From assembly GCA_013399695.1 (NCBI GenBank), contig VXAU01003166.1:126719-190718 (forward strand): DNA of 64,000 bases, in the 5' to 3' direction. Below the pieces are notes generated by a model. The model was not told the origin of the DNA. It saw only the letters and a list, made by a program, of their open reading frames with translations, and made no database searches. Shown piece by piece: positions 51,480 through 63,888 of this stretch (position 1 is the stretch's first letter; each line of letters starts with the position of its first letter). Position numbers and translations under genes: made by a program. The stretch is from Formicarius rufipectus. Its lineage: Eukaryota > Chordata > Aves > Passeriformes > Formicariidae.

Positions 51480-51600
51480 AAAGGTAATAAACATGTGGAA
51501 GAAGTTACCAGGAGAGGCAGATGAAACAAAGGCTGTATATGAGCTCAAAAGATACTTGGACTTATTTCGAGAGGAGAGAGGGATTCAATAATTTTTGTGA
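51480..51600 (+). mobile_element. Older LINE fragment: decayed ORF2 C-terminal end
   Basis: Frame at 51490 reads NMWKKLPGEADETKAVYE and LKRYLDLF. This aligns with the conserved C-terminal signature of CR1/L2-type ORF2, where a W-N-x-L-P motif is followed by a variable stretch and an F-K-x-x-L-D motif. The W, L, P, L, K, L and D positions are kept. Same orientation as the 49.33-kb RT fragment. Confidence 0.45.
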
Positions 51601-52247
51601 AAACCAGAATCTTGGTATTAAGATGCACTGTAAAACAGTAGGTATGCCAAGCCAAGCCAGGGTGCCTAAATTGTTCATACTCTCACACACATAAGAAGGA
51701 ATTCCCTGTGTTGCTGCCACACCTTTACGCTGAAGTCACAGTTAAGAGTAATGTCTCCACATAGAAATCTTCCTTCCTGCAGCTTCTTCTGGTCAAACCA
51801 TTTAAGTTGAGCTCTTCTCCCAAATACCCTGAGGCTACAAAGAGCTGTAACAAAGGCAGTAATGAGCTGCAGAAGTGCCACCAAGTCCCACTGGCAATGA
51901 CCTCTTTAAGCACAGACTGTGCCTGCCGATGCTGCAGCATTTGCTCCATGACCCCCTCCAAAACACTGGCTGAGATCCAGGAGGAAAGGAGCAACCACAA
52001 ACAATCCTGTGATCACACTTCAGGCGGATTTTCCCGAGTCCACAGCTTTTCAAGTCCTGAAGTGGTCATAAGGTTTGAGAGTTAGGCTCCCTGCAACCTT
52101 AAAGCTGCCACAACTCCAGGCTGCCACAGACACAGTCAAAGCCTCTGTGTGGGGGGTGTAGGACTCCCTGCTGCCGAGGTCCATTGCAGGGACGCTAACA
52201 GCTGCTTGTTTACCTGTCTTCTTTATTGCATTTTGGTCCAAAATATG

Positions 52248-52262
52248 AAAAAAAAAAAAAAA
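52248..52262. repeat. Poly-A tract, 15 A
   Basis: A homopolymer run preceded by aaatatg. No retrocopy is recognised upstream. Confidence 0.85.
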
Positions 52263-54326
52263 GGCTGGATATGTGCACTCTAGAAGGATATGCACTCATC
52301 ACTCCCATCCTGAGGCCAGGACCTGATGCACTCCATATTGGGCATCAACCCAGAGTAACATCCCTGCAATATCAACAGCAGTGTCATGCAGTTTTGATCA
52401 GAAGAATGTCTAGGTAAGCAGGATAATTAAAAGGATGTATATAAGGGTCTTAACTCTTTCTCCTTAAGCTCTATCCTTATTTTAGAAAAGCCACCTCAGA
52501 ATCAGCTTCAGTTTTGTTAAGAAAAAAAACAGTGTTCGCTGATTTAGAAATTTACACCCACCAGTTTAGCTTCAAGCTATTTTTTGTGGATGAGCTGCAG
52601 CATGCAGAAATTAGCTGACTGTTTTGGAAATGTTCACATGTTTTGTTGTAATAGAGAATTCACCACCATGGAAAGTTTTATTTTTTATATTTGCTGTTAG
52701 TTATAGAAATATTTAACCCTGCAATTGAAACAAGTTTTCTCTTTTGATATTCCTTCTAGTACTACCTGACACCCTGATATCTTGCTCAAGAAACATCATT
52801 GGTTTCTAGCATTTATTTTAATATGTCAGGAAAAGGCAAACACCAGAGCTGTGCAGAAAAGCATAAATAACAACATAAGTATCACAACTGTATACAAGAG
52901 GAAGAATAAAGTAGAAGGAATTGTGCTGTCAAAAATGAGCATCCTGTCCTAACTACAATGACAATTAGAGAAACATGATTTAGAAGAAGTCACAAGGTAA
53001 ATGATATTTATTTTGTTTTTCATTGTGTTACTGTTCCTTTGGACAAAGCTTAGCCAATGCTGCTACCTTCAGATATTCCTTGGATGGATACGTTTATCTT
53101 GTTCAGATAGCACTGAATCCAAACAACCTCTAGTTCAAAAGCCCAGTCAGTATTCTGCTTTCCCTTGCAAAACAGGGCTGTATCTCCCAGCTTGCTTTAC
53201 TCAGGGTGTCCACAGTATATCTCACCAGGGGACCTGCTGTATAATCCATGTCAAGTGTGAAAGTCCATCAAGGCTTTCTAGCTTGCAAATATCAGGCAAA
53301 GGATTCCTTATCCCTCCTGATCACATCCAGCCCCTTTAATTGGCCCCAGTCATCACACCATCACTGACAAGGATAACAGAGACCTCTGGGAAAAAATTAG
53401 TATTATAAGGCAGGGTGTGAAAACAGTTAACAGCATTTGGGGTAATGACAGACCAAATTCCCCACAGGTGTAAAGGGACTTTTGACGATTTATGGGAAGG
53501 CAGAATCTGACTTTTGAAGAGCCTGTGAACCGCCAACCTCCTCCATGTATGCTCTAACATTCACTACGGAACCCTCAATGAAGATCACCTTTATTTAGAA
53601 CTGTAAGCAAATTCCTTCCAAACCCATCTATTCTTTCATTAGAAAGTTCTCATGTGAGTGATATTATTGGGATGACCAGAATAAATACCCATGATTCCAG
53701 TTGCCTGCAGAAGACAACTGTGGCATTACTCAGGCCAAAAGACAATTGTTAAGAAAACAAAAAACTGGGAAATGACACACACTTTCTTGCTAAAATGTGT
53801 TGCTCTAGAGTAAACAATTTCTAATAAAAATGCGTATTTTGCATTTGTTCCTTGTATGAGATGAATTTTCTTCATGTACAAGATTTATTTAGGCTATATC
53901 TTTTGTTTGCATGGACTGAGAGAGTAATTCCAGTTTTCCTGTTTCAATTATGTGCTTATAAATTATATCAATAATCATGATGACTATGCTGTGCTTTCAA
54001 CAACTTGGTGTAGCTTGAGAAACATCCCTTCTGCCTTTCTAGAAGGTATTATGGAAGAGAAACACAAAGCACATAGCCAGTTGAAGCCACTGAGCAAAAT
54101 GAAGGACATATCAGTGGCAGAAACATTGTAAAACAAGATGAGAAAGATTAATTATACCCCAGGCGGCTCCTAACAATCTCTAGATGATCTGAAAACCAGA
54201 AAGAGTTTGATAAATATCCCTGTGATACATGCGTCCAGGCTGGAACCTAATATAATCAGATAATGTCCTCACCACAATTTCCATCAGTAACAGCTTCTCA
54301 TTTCCAAATATCTAGAAGTGTAAATG

Positions 54327-54350
54327 CATATATACATATATATATATATG
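54327..54350. repeat. (TA)n microsatellite
   Basis: ATATATACATATATATATAT-type run, interrupted once by C. Confidence 0.85.
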
Positions 54351-57004
54351 GACTATGAATCTATTTTGAAAAAGAAGAGGAATAAAGTTTACTGTTCCAT
54401 CTTGGCACAGCAATAGACAGAGAAACACATCATCTACATCACACGGCAGGAGTGCACGGAGCCCACTGCTTGTGATAGAAATAGGAACAGGCAAGAAGCC
54501 CGCTGAAAGGCAGCGTGGGGCTGGGAGTGTTCCCTTTCCCACCAGTCTCCATGTCATTTAGTCCCAGCACAGTGAAGTGAGTTACAGCAGGGATTTTTGC
54601 CCCTCCAAAGCAGCCTGTGCAGCTTTACTATAAAGGAACTATAGGTGAATTAGCATCACCTTGGCATACAGCAGTGCTCTGAGAAGGTTGGGAAGAGTTA
54701 TGGTTATAATGAACTGTCTGCATCAAAATTTTTGTTTTCTTACAGTAAGCGTCTATAAAAAGCCCTGATTTCCTTTTAAAGAAAATAAAAATGAAGAGTC
54801 TGTTCTTGCTTAGATGCGTGTGCAGGCTGATGGCCAAAACCAGCAGTGAGAGCAAAAACCTTATCAAAGTTTTTAAAGAAACCAAGTAAAAAAACCCAAA
54901 CAAACAAACATATCCCAAGATAGACACTAAACTGAACCCACTGTGACACCATATCCGCGTTCCTGTCCTTTCCCACTTCCTTCACTACTTATTTGGGGGT
55001 TGACTATGCTACAGTCTTGCCAGTCCACCCAAGGGAGTCCCAAGGGATGCACTTTCCCATTCCTCTGTGAAGAACTGGGAGAAAAGATATGGGAAAAGGA
55101 AAACTGAAGCCACTGAGCCACCCCATTCCCTTACAAGTCAGAAGGCAGCAAGGGCAGAAGCAGGCAAGGAGAGCCATTCCCTCTTGCCCTCTCCAGCTTG
55201 CCATCCAAAGAATTTCCTGTCCACAAGACAGGAAGCAGACACTGCACTCGGTGGCACCACATCTTTCCTCTCCATTCTACCCGCCACAGCACATGGGGAG
55301 GAGGAACAGGAGACCTGGGGATGTCTCCAGCTGCCAATGCCCAGCCAGGGCTGAGTCTCCTGGAGTGGGAAACACCTCCGTGTCCCTAGGGAACTCTCAG
55401 GGTTTCCAAGGCAGAAACCTTGTACAGCAACTACAGCACAAGTGGTATAAATAATCAATGTCAACAGAGAAAGAGCACGGGAAGTGTTCTGTTACAGCAA
55501 ATCAGCACCTGTGTCCCTCATGAAAAAAGTATCTCCACTCTTTCTTAATGGGAATAACAAAAAAAGTACATTTAATTTTGCTAGAAGAGTAAAACAAGCT
55601 TAAGTATTCTTTCCCGTCCTCATAGTTAGCATTTTTAAGAATGATCCATGCCAGCAGAACCCCTTCTTCTGCATATCCCTAGAGATAGTTAAGAACCTTT
55701 TAAAATGAGCATTTTTTTTTTCATTCATACTCAGAATGCACATTCCAGTGCTTCTGTACAAATGCTGTGGTGCCAAGAAACGACCACACAGTTCTCCTAT
55801 TCAGGCTACTTTTTTAAAATGGAAAACAGAGTTTTATCCTGAATTTTCTGCTTTTGGATGACATTTCCCAATTTTCATAGAACTCCACTAAAGAGATTCT
55901 GGCACCCAGAAAATGAAACAGTTTGGTTCTGAGCTAAAAAGTGAAGTTTTCCATTTGGAAATACTGACAGATACTCTTGCTGTTTTGATACAAAATAAAC
56001 TTTTATATTTCCTGTGACAAGACATTGTTTGGTCTTGACTCTTGTTTTAAAACAATTTCCTCCCTTCTTTCTCACAAGAGCAGCTCAAGATTGTCTGTCT
56101 AAATACTTCAGTCTCTTTCTGTAACCCATGCCCTTTGCCTAGCTGATTCAGCTCTGATCATGTAGCAACATTATACCATTCCCCTCATGCACGTGCCTGG
56201 TCAGCAGGCTGGAAGGTTTGGGAAAGCAGATGAGGCATTATCAGAAAAGGCCTGATTTGTTAAAGGCAAGTAAATGTTCTGATTTTCCTGAAGAAAATTC
56301 CTTTTATTCATTTAGGGGGGGGAAAAAAAAAAAATTATTATTTTGCCGTATTGCCTCTCTCCAAAATAGATCACCTCAGCCCAGAAAACAAATATACTTG
56401 GACATCTGATTAGTGGGAGTTGGACATGCAGGCATTTCCATGCAGCTGAGTCTATTCTCTTAAGCTCAGCTGCATTGTCTTTATACACATCGTATCATGT
56501 TGCACATTAATGGTTTAGGAAAGGGATTTCCAGCTTCTCTGAGAAACTAATTTAGTCCTGAAGGCAAAGAAGCTGAATGAATTCATGTTACCTCAGACTA
56601 CATTAACTGCATTAAAATCAATGAAATTATTATGAAACAGCAAGATGTGATTTAGGTCTTCATGACAAAGCTGCTTCTGCATTTCTCGGCTGTTTGTGTT
56701 CTTCTGTTGTGTGATTTCACCTCTCCCTGCTCCAATGGAGACCAGAAGCTGCTGAGCAACCAAGGACTTTAGTCCAGCAAACAAGAGCCCAATTCAGCCA
56801 CACAGACTGTCCCAAGGAAGCTACTGCTCAGACAGCTCATGCGATAGCTCAGCTGTCATTAGACTCGTTCACAGGGGAAACCTGACAAGCAGAAACGACA
56901 GTGTCTAGAGAACAAGGAAGGTTCAGTGTCCCTCTCCTCCTCTTCCCTCACTTGTGTCAGGCCTGCACCTTATGTCTAGTGGTGGCAATTAGTTTCACCA
57001 GCTG

Positions 57005-57022
57005 TGACACACACACACACAC
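57005..57022. repeat. (CA)n microsatellite
   Basis: A clean run of about eight CA units just upstream of the MIR-like SINE. Confidence 0.85.
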
Positions 57023-57076
57023 TGTGGACACAGGCACCACATAAACACCGTGGGAGCAGCTTTCCCAGCCCTGTAG

Positions 57077-57246
57077 GGTACTATAAATTAGGATTGCGTA
57101 AATGGGTACAACAGAACCTACTGGGGAAAAGCGCAGAGAGGTGAACCAGCTTGCCCAAAATCACAGGGTAAATCCATGGCTTGACAAGACCTAAATACCA
57201 ACCTCTGTCTCCTAATGCTCTGACCACAATGGGACTGTACTCCCAG
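57077..57246 (-). mobile_element. MIR-family SINE relic, minus strand
   Basis: Plus-strand reading: gggaaaagcgcagagaggtg, aaccagcttgcccaaaatca, cagggtaaatccatggcttg, aatacc, aacctctgtctcctaatgct, ctgaccacaatgg. This follows the reverse complement of the MIR core (…cagagaggttaag…cttgcccaaggtcacac…, then 'aacccaggtctgtctgactcc' and 'ctcttaaccac'). MIR is a tRNA-derived SINE mobilised by L2 and long extinct in amniotes, so heavy divergence is expected. No target-site duplication is visible. Confidence 0.7.
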
Positions 57247-57500
57247 CAGCAAGAGAGTGCAAAGACAGCAGGTGTTTCATGGGACACATCCTGTCTTTGT
57301 TAGGCCATCTCCTGTCCCAGCTCATAACTCAGCTGCACCACAAACTCCATGCTGGCACAATGGAATCTGGCCTCCCCCTGGCAGAGGCAGTATAAACCCA
57401 GCACTGCCCCCATGGAGCTGTGGCCGATCCAACCAGCCACAGGTAGGGCCTCTGGTAGCCACTCCAGGGTTAACACAGAGCCACATTCACATTCCGTTAC

Positions 57501-57584
57501 CTTGGTCGGGTCTTCTGACACTTGCCTGAAATACAGGTCCATTTGGAAGACATTAGGATTTTGGGTGAAGGTGCAGTTCATGTC
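57501..57584 (-). other. Candidate internal coding exon, gene unknown
   Basis: Minus strand: acceptor gtgtctgtccag (AG at 57585-57586), an 84-nt frame of exactly 28 codons in phase 0-0, then donor CAAG|GTAACG. The peptide reads DMNCTFTQNPNVFQMDLY then FRQVSEDPTK. Third positions are clearly GC-richer than the surroundings, which favours coding. Against it, the pyrimidine tract is short, the same frame stays open beyond the donor, and no family is recognised. Confidence 0.25.
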
Positions 57585-58048
57585 CTGGACAGACACTCAG
57601 TGCTTTAGCTTTAGCTTTTCATTTCAAATCTCTCAAAGCAAGACAGATGGGATTTTCCCAGCCCTTTGCTTTCCTCATAAAAGTGCTCTCTAATGACTTT
57701 TGCAAAGCCAGCTCTGACTGCAACCTGCAGTTCTTCTCCCTCAAGTATTTCAACACAGTTACAGTCCTTCACACGCTCTCTGCCCTGCTGCCTGTAACAT
57801 GCAGCAGCCACCAGTGCCCCTGCCACACATCTCTGGGGAGAAATGAGCCAGTCAGGAGTGGGGCAGCTGGAGATGAAGTGATGAAGAGGCTGTGCTGCCT
57901 GTGCTGGGGGGGCTGTGAGAAGCAGATCAAAATCTGGCCATCAAGCACTATCCATCTGTGCAATGCCAAGGAGAGGGATGCATGAGGTTTTCAAGGCCAG
58001 TGCATGTTGCCTTCTAAGCAGACCACAACAATGGTGCTCTGTACAGGC

Positions 58049-58054
58049 TTTATT
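58049..58054 (-). terminator. Possible polyadenylation signal (AATAAA) on minus strand
   Basis: The minus strand reads AATAAA here and is followed about 20-30 nt later by GT-rich cattgttgtggtctg, the usual arrangement of a cleavage site. AATAAA is common by chance in AT-rich DNA and no upstream gene is shown, so this is weak. Confidence 0.15.
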
Positions 58055-61000
58055 TCAGAACAGCATATAAAAGAAGCGAAAGGTGGGGTTAGGAAGGAGG
58101 GCAGAAAAACAGTATACAGTCTATTATTTACACTGAGAAAAAACATGAGGAGACCAGAGGGGAGGATCCAGCCTCCCTAACATACATCCACTCTAGGGTG
58201 GACACAGATGACCTTTCTTAGATACACCCGCTTCTTTTCAGTGAATGTGCAAGGAGCCCTGAGGACTGCTTCCCTGTGTTCCTAAAATAGAGCTGGGTGG
58301 GTCAAGGGCACTGTCATGCACTCCTTCCAAGTATAAAAGGCTTTCAGTCATATTAATCCTCCTGCACTCAAGAGTGCAACACGTCATCGTGTGAATGAAG
58401 ACTGCAGCGTAACACACATATTGGTTGAAGTTGTTGGTTGAAGTAAGGCTGCATGAACAACATCAGTTCTGGTGTTTTCCACACACTTTTTTTGCAACCT
58501 TAATTGTATTCTTTCAATAGAGATGTTCATGAGTTTTAGGGCTTTGGGGTTTCAAGGCTTTTTTTGTGCACAAGATATTTAATAACAGATGCCAGACAGA
58601 AGCCTCTCTCTAGTAAATCAATGGATTTTTTTTTCATCCCATTCAGAGAAAACCCCTCTTCCAGAGCTGATCAAACCAGAAGAGGAAGAGAACACTGAAA
58701 AGCTGTTTGGTTTTCAGCAGATGACACCACAATAGGAGACAGAAACTTCCCAATAGGCTTTCCTGGGAATCGCTGCAAAAAGTAGATCTCTTGTGAAAGT
58801 TGAAAACTTAGTTGGAGAGAAGCTGACTTTGCTTTTAGGGAGTGGTGACACAGGGCTGAAGTGGTGACACACAGTGAAACAATCAGGTAGAAAAGAAGAG
58901 TGAGATATGCTGCAGGCCAGCACTGAATACTGTCAAGCTGCTGTAACAGGGGTTGTTGTGCTGCTCAAGTAGCCGAAGAGGCACTCGGTGTGTGAGAAGA
59001 GTATCCTGTACTGTATCTCAATACATACTTTCCTTTACAAAACAGTTGCTTGTACAGTTCTCAAGGTTTTTTGCTCATTCCTGGGGTTTCCTGGGGTGAC
59101 AGAAAGAGCCTTGTTTACTTGTTTTTAAACATCATGCTTCCTGTCTGTGGGTAAAGCTGGTGATGTTTATGACACTCAGTGTTCTACAGGTATTTAGTGG
59201 CTTTATACAGTGCAATAGGCCAGCGAATAATTCTCACATTGCTATGATTAAGCCACTTCAAATTCCATCACTGGTTGAACTCTTGGTGAGACTTTTGCCT
59301 CTAAAAAAAAAGTAGAAAAGAAACCTCAAATCCACCTTATTTTTTTGTCAGATATTGGTAACTCTGCTTTACTTCATTGCTATTATGTTTTCAAAAAGTG
59401 AAAAAAATGAAAGAGAGTGGAATGAGGTTTGAAAGAGATCAATATAAAGATCTGTCTAGAACAGAGTGTGTATTAAGACTATACACAAATGTTTCTCTGA
59501 CCTCCCTTTTGATCCCTATGTTTTGGTAGCCACCTAACTTAACCTGTTCAGCATGAAAGTAAGCAGTGAATCACAGTCTTAAGCCTCCACAAATGCATAT
59601 CAGTAGAAGAAAACATCCACCGCACTTATTTTTGACAGAAATCATAGTAGCAGGAAGACAACATTGCAATAGCATGAAGGAAACGTATCAGAAGCAGAAG
59701 CCTCATCTTCCCATGCTAGAAGAGAGGTTTCACATTATCCCAGATACTGCTGGTGGCTTGTAGGACAATTCCCTCTGGTCCCTGAGTGTCCTGAGCATTT
59801 ATTCACATCCTGGTCCATCTCCATCTTGCATGACATAAACACTACTGCAACAGTTCCTCAGAAGTATTTCTAGACCATTGGTTCAAACAGTGTAGGGTCT
59901 AACTTTGGGAGTTAAATTTCAGCATCCATGTGTCTTTGCTTACCATTCATGGCAGGGAAGCAATATTTATTGATAGCTGAAGCATGCACCAGATCAGTGT
60001 GTGGTTTCAGGCACAGCCCACGCAAAATGGGGTACAGCTATTAGGGTCCCAAAGGTTCAACAGTGACGTTTCTTAGATTAAGGTTTACCTTCCCCCAAAT
60101 CATGCACATAGATCAAAACTGAAGAAGACAACAGAGTAACATTTGTACTAATTAGCATAGTAACCCAAAAGTGACAGCAAAGTAGAGAATATATTTATCC
60201 TAAAAGACAAAAATTACCTAGTAGAGGATGGGAAAAGGACTGTAAGACAGTGAAAAGCTTAGAAGAGATTCAGGTAGAGGAGAAAGAAGAGATTAATTCT
60301 CTTTTCATCACCTAAAAAGGCAGCACCATGCAGCAAATCCTGCAAGGCAGACCAAAGACACTCCTTTGCTTTACAGAGTGTGAAAGAAGAGAAGAAAGAG
60401 CCAGAGAAGAAATGGAGCTTCTCTAGCAATGTGGGTGTTATGCCAGGGTGCCTTTCAAGAGCTGCAACACTGGTATCCAAGCATTAATTCCTCTTCACCA
60501 CAGAGAGCAAGTGGCATCTCAGCGGATTCCAACTTTACCTTAGCAATGCCCAGCAGAGCAGCTGCACTCCAGAGAGCATCTCGCTTGCACGTCCCTGAGC
60601 TGTCAGTTTGCAGCACATCACTCCAGCCATCCGAATGGGAGGCCAGCAGAAAGGGGAAGGCTCACAGTGACCTGCCCAATAACATTTTCTGCAGACTGGA
60701 AATCCCAGTCAAAGCTCATCCAGTCCCATCGTAACCTCCCCAATCAAACCTGACAAGGAAAGCCAACTACAGAAAGCATTTCAAGCCTCACCTGATCTCC
60801 CAAGAGTAGCTCTACATGCTTGAAGCATTTTGATGGGCTTCCTGAAATGTCCACCTGGCTAAAGTGACCTACAAATACCAGCATACAGCACACCCTTTTT
60901 TCCATTTCCTCAGCGTTGCAATCCGAGCGCTCTATTTAATGTTGGAGGGGATTCCAAAACAAGTAAAATCAGAATGAGGTGGACAATGGAAGTGCAGAAG

Positions 61001-61673
61001 AGCAGGGACTAGCTATCAAACTCTGGTAAAGGCAATTATTACCATTTGAAGCATATGTTGAGAAATATATTATGATGGGGACTATCAATCCTTATAATGA
61101 GCTATAAAAGTGCCTCCAGAGTAGTATTGTCTTTGCTTACTACCTCTATAGCTATGAACTTAAAAGAAGAAATAGGAAACAGCCAATTTGCAAAACTGTG
61201 CTGTCTGAGCACAGCAGCCAATCCCTGCTCCGCCAGTGTCAAGCCCCACGTGTTGGCACATGCGTGTGCCTACGTAGAGTTGAATGCTGTGTACACAGAT
61301 CTGATCCTTAGCACATTATCTTCTGCTAACAATAAAGTAAGAATCATTTGAAGACATTAAAACAGACCTAACAAACAAAAAACCTGGGCTCAGGTTCTCT
61401 GGCATGGGAAATCAGTGCAGCTTAAGTGATACTAGTCAGGCTACACCAATTTATTCCCACTATAGATCTGGTCCATTAAACACTAAGACCATCCTTGGGT
61501 TCTATTTTCTTTCACTGGGTTTAGGGAAATAAGCTCTTTTTTTAAAAAATAAAAACTTCCTCCTCACTGTTAAGCATCTGTATTTGAATTCGGTGAAAAG
61601 GGAGCAGCAGAAATTATTCGTTTTTCAAAAACCCTTTTATCATTGCATATGCAAAAATAAAACAAGTAAGGTT

Positions 61674-61698
61674 GTGTATATGTATGTATGTATGTATG
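61674..61698. repeat. (GTAT)n tetranucleotide microsatellite
   Basis: About six GTAT units, likely length-polymorphic. Confidence 0.88.
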
Positions 61699-61775
61699 GA
61701 TAAACTAAAAAATCCCATATATGTGGCATATGACACACATGGCATACACACACCATATACATTTTCATTAATACC

Positions 61776-61796
61776 ATACACACACACACGCACATG
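61776..61796. repeat. (CA)n microsatellite
   Basis: CA units interrupted once by CG near the 3' end. Confidence 0.85.
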
Positions 61797-63811
61797 GGTC
61801 CCCATGTTTGTATGTAGACACCTGTGGCAGAGATGTCTGGAGAGAGGACAAAGAGAAATCTTCTCACAGTCCAGACTTTCAGGCATGGCCTTCCCAGGTT
61901 TCAGGATAAATGTCACGCAGTGTATATCCCTCCAGACTGGGGCTGAGCAAAGAATAGTCAGAGCAGACAAGTGACACAGGGGTTAGCCACAAGCACAGGG
62001 CCTTACGCTGAGAAGGAGAGAAAGTCCTGCAAAAGAGGATCTACTCTCAGTTGATGTGTTGTTTGTGGCTTCTCTTTGTGCTAACATGGCAAATCATAGT
62101 TATTTGTGCATAGTCAGCTGTTTTGAAAGGGAAGCAGCAGTTACATCCCGGGGAATTTCTTTTTGATTGTTAAATATGTTCTAGGAGAAGTGATGTGCTC
62201 TGTGTACATTGGAGACTCCTCATGATGTGTGCTTTTCACATTCATATAACGGCAGTTTTTAGCATGTGCACCAAAGCCCATTCCTTGGTGAAAGAGAAAT
62301 CCAGATCCTGCATTCTTCCCTCCCCCTGAGTTACATACAACTTTAGGCATCCTTGTGCTGCGGCATCCCAGTGCAATAGTGCTTTGGATGCAAAAAGGGA
62401 ATAAGCAAAAGCCAGCTGTATACAAGGTGCCTAAATGTATGCCTGCATTGAAGTAGCCTTATCCTTCATGCCTAAGATTAAATGCTTTGCTCAATCAACA
62501 CTTCAGAGAATACTTTTATTTTTTTTCCAACAGGAAAGAAGATCTGTTTCATTGTTCCTCCCAGCAGTCTCCTGCAAGCAACAGAAACAGTGTTCTGACT
62601 TGGGCAGATCCAGGTTCCCAGGGATGCCCCTCTTATATCCCAGACAGCAAAGAGGCAGGGGGCAGTGCCAAAGGAGTGCCAAAGTTTGCCTTTCGCTTTT
62701 CGGAATGTCAGTGCTCATTGATCATTAAATCACTTCAACACCTTATTAAGTAGATGTCACAGAGAGTTACTGCCACTCTTCTATTAATTTAAAAATACTA
62801 ATGGTGTTTTTTTGAGCATAATTTCTTGCTGAATAAGAAATGCTCCCTGTGTTAAAATATGAACATTTTAGACCTCACTAGCCGGTATACAAGGCTGTTG
62901 AAAACACAGAACACACATTAAGCAGAAATTTTAACATTGCAATATGTTTTAAGGTTGCTCCATAGCTTTGTTGTCTTATTTCTTTATCATTTCAAAGGAT
63001 CCCCTCCATTTGGTTTTTCCATTTGCAGACAAACTGACATTCTTCTGATATATATTATTTACAGGTTCATGTCAATACCAGCATAAGCAAAAGCTATCAA
63101 TCACTCCTCTGATGATAACGGTAAATAAATAATGCACACTTTAAACCTTCAAAGAACTGCATAAATATCAGTTTGTTTTCACAACATCCCTTTAAGTGTT
63201 GAGGAAAGTAGTTTAACCACTTCACTGGTTTGTTTCATGTTCACTGGTAGTTTAACCATTTAGATTCAAGCATAGCTTAAGACCCATACGAATCATTCTG
63301 TCTATTACCCACAGAAGAACATACATTCTAGTACATGACCTGTATTTATAAGACTGGGACAAGCATATTTCCCCTCACCCTCCCAAAAAACCAAACTGAA
63401 GCCAACTATTTCCTGTTTTGGAAGAAAGCCAGGAAGTATTTCCATAACAAAACTGCCATGTGGCATTACCGGGTTGTGCTGCCTTTCCCTTTGGATACTG
63501 AAAGCTTCTGCTTTCCCACAAACACACAGGAAACAGGAGACACCCCTGTCTGGTATCTCCTAGTGCCCTCTTTCCTGCAGGATATGAGGCTGGAGCAGTA
63601 GCTATACATCTTTGTGGCAGCTGCAGGTACACCTTTGTGGCCACCTGTGCTGTGCCACTCCCACCAGGGAGAGCACATGTCTGCCATAGGCAGGTATGTG
63701 CCCTGGGCACAGAATTAAATACAGGGGGGAAAAGGTTTCTTGTGGTGAGGGGGGTCAAACACTTGTGAAGTCTCCAACCTTTGAGATAGTGAAAACCTAG
63801 CAGGATACAGC

Positions 63812-63888
63812 TCTGAGCAACCTGCTTCAGCTGCCTCTGCTTTGAGAAGGGGTTGGGCTGGATACCCTCCAGAGATTCCTTCCTGCTC
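63812..63888 (+). mobile_element. CR1 LINE 3' end, plus strand
   Basis: ctgagcaacctgcttcagct, then gagaaggggttgggctggat, accctccagagattccttcc. This matches a CR1 3'UTR (…gagcaacctg…ggttggactggat…ctccagaggtcccttcc…). The terminal octamer is not recognisable. A short truncated and decayed copy. Confidence 0.78.

Larger units (their letters stand above)
51601..57076. other. Unique non-coding sequence, no gene seen
   Basis: About 5.5 kb. It includes an A tract at 52248-52262, an AT-rich repeat-free block around 52.5-52.8 kb, a (TA)n run at 54.33 kb and a GC-richer stretch at 55.0-55.4 kb with overlapping frames on both strands. No gene is supported. Confidence 0.6.
57585..63811. other. Unique non-coding sequence, no gene seen
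   Basis: About 6.2 kb. It holds a possible minus-strand polyadenylation signal at 58.05 kb, tetranucleotide and CA repeats at 61.67-61.80 kb, and AT-rich repeat-free sequence at about 62.8-63.26 kb. Open frames (118 codons at most) are unsupported. Confidence 0.6.

Noticed and set aside
60429..60734. 101-codon plus-strand frame in a GC-richer stretch
   Set aside because: Composition explains the openness; no recognised motif or splice context.
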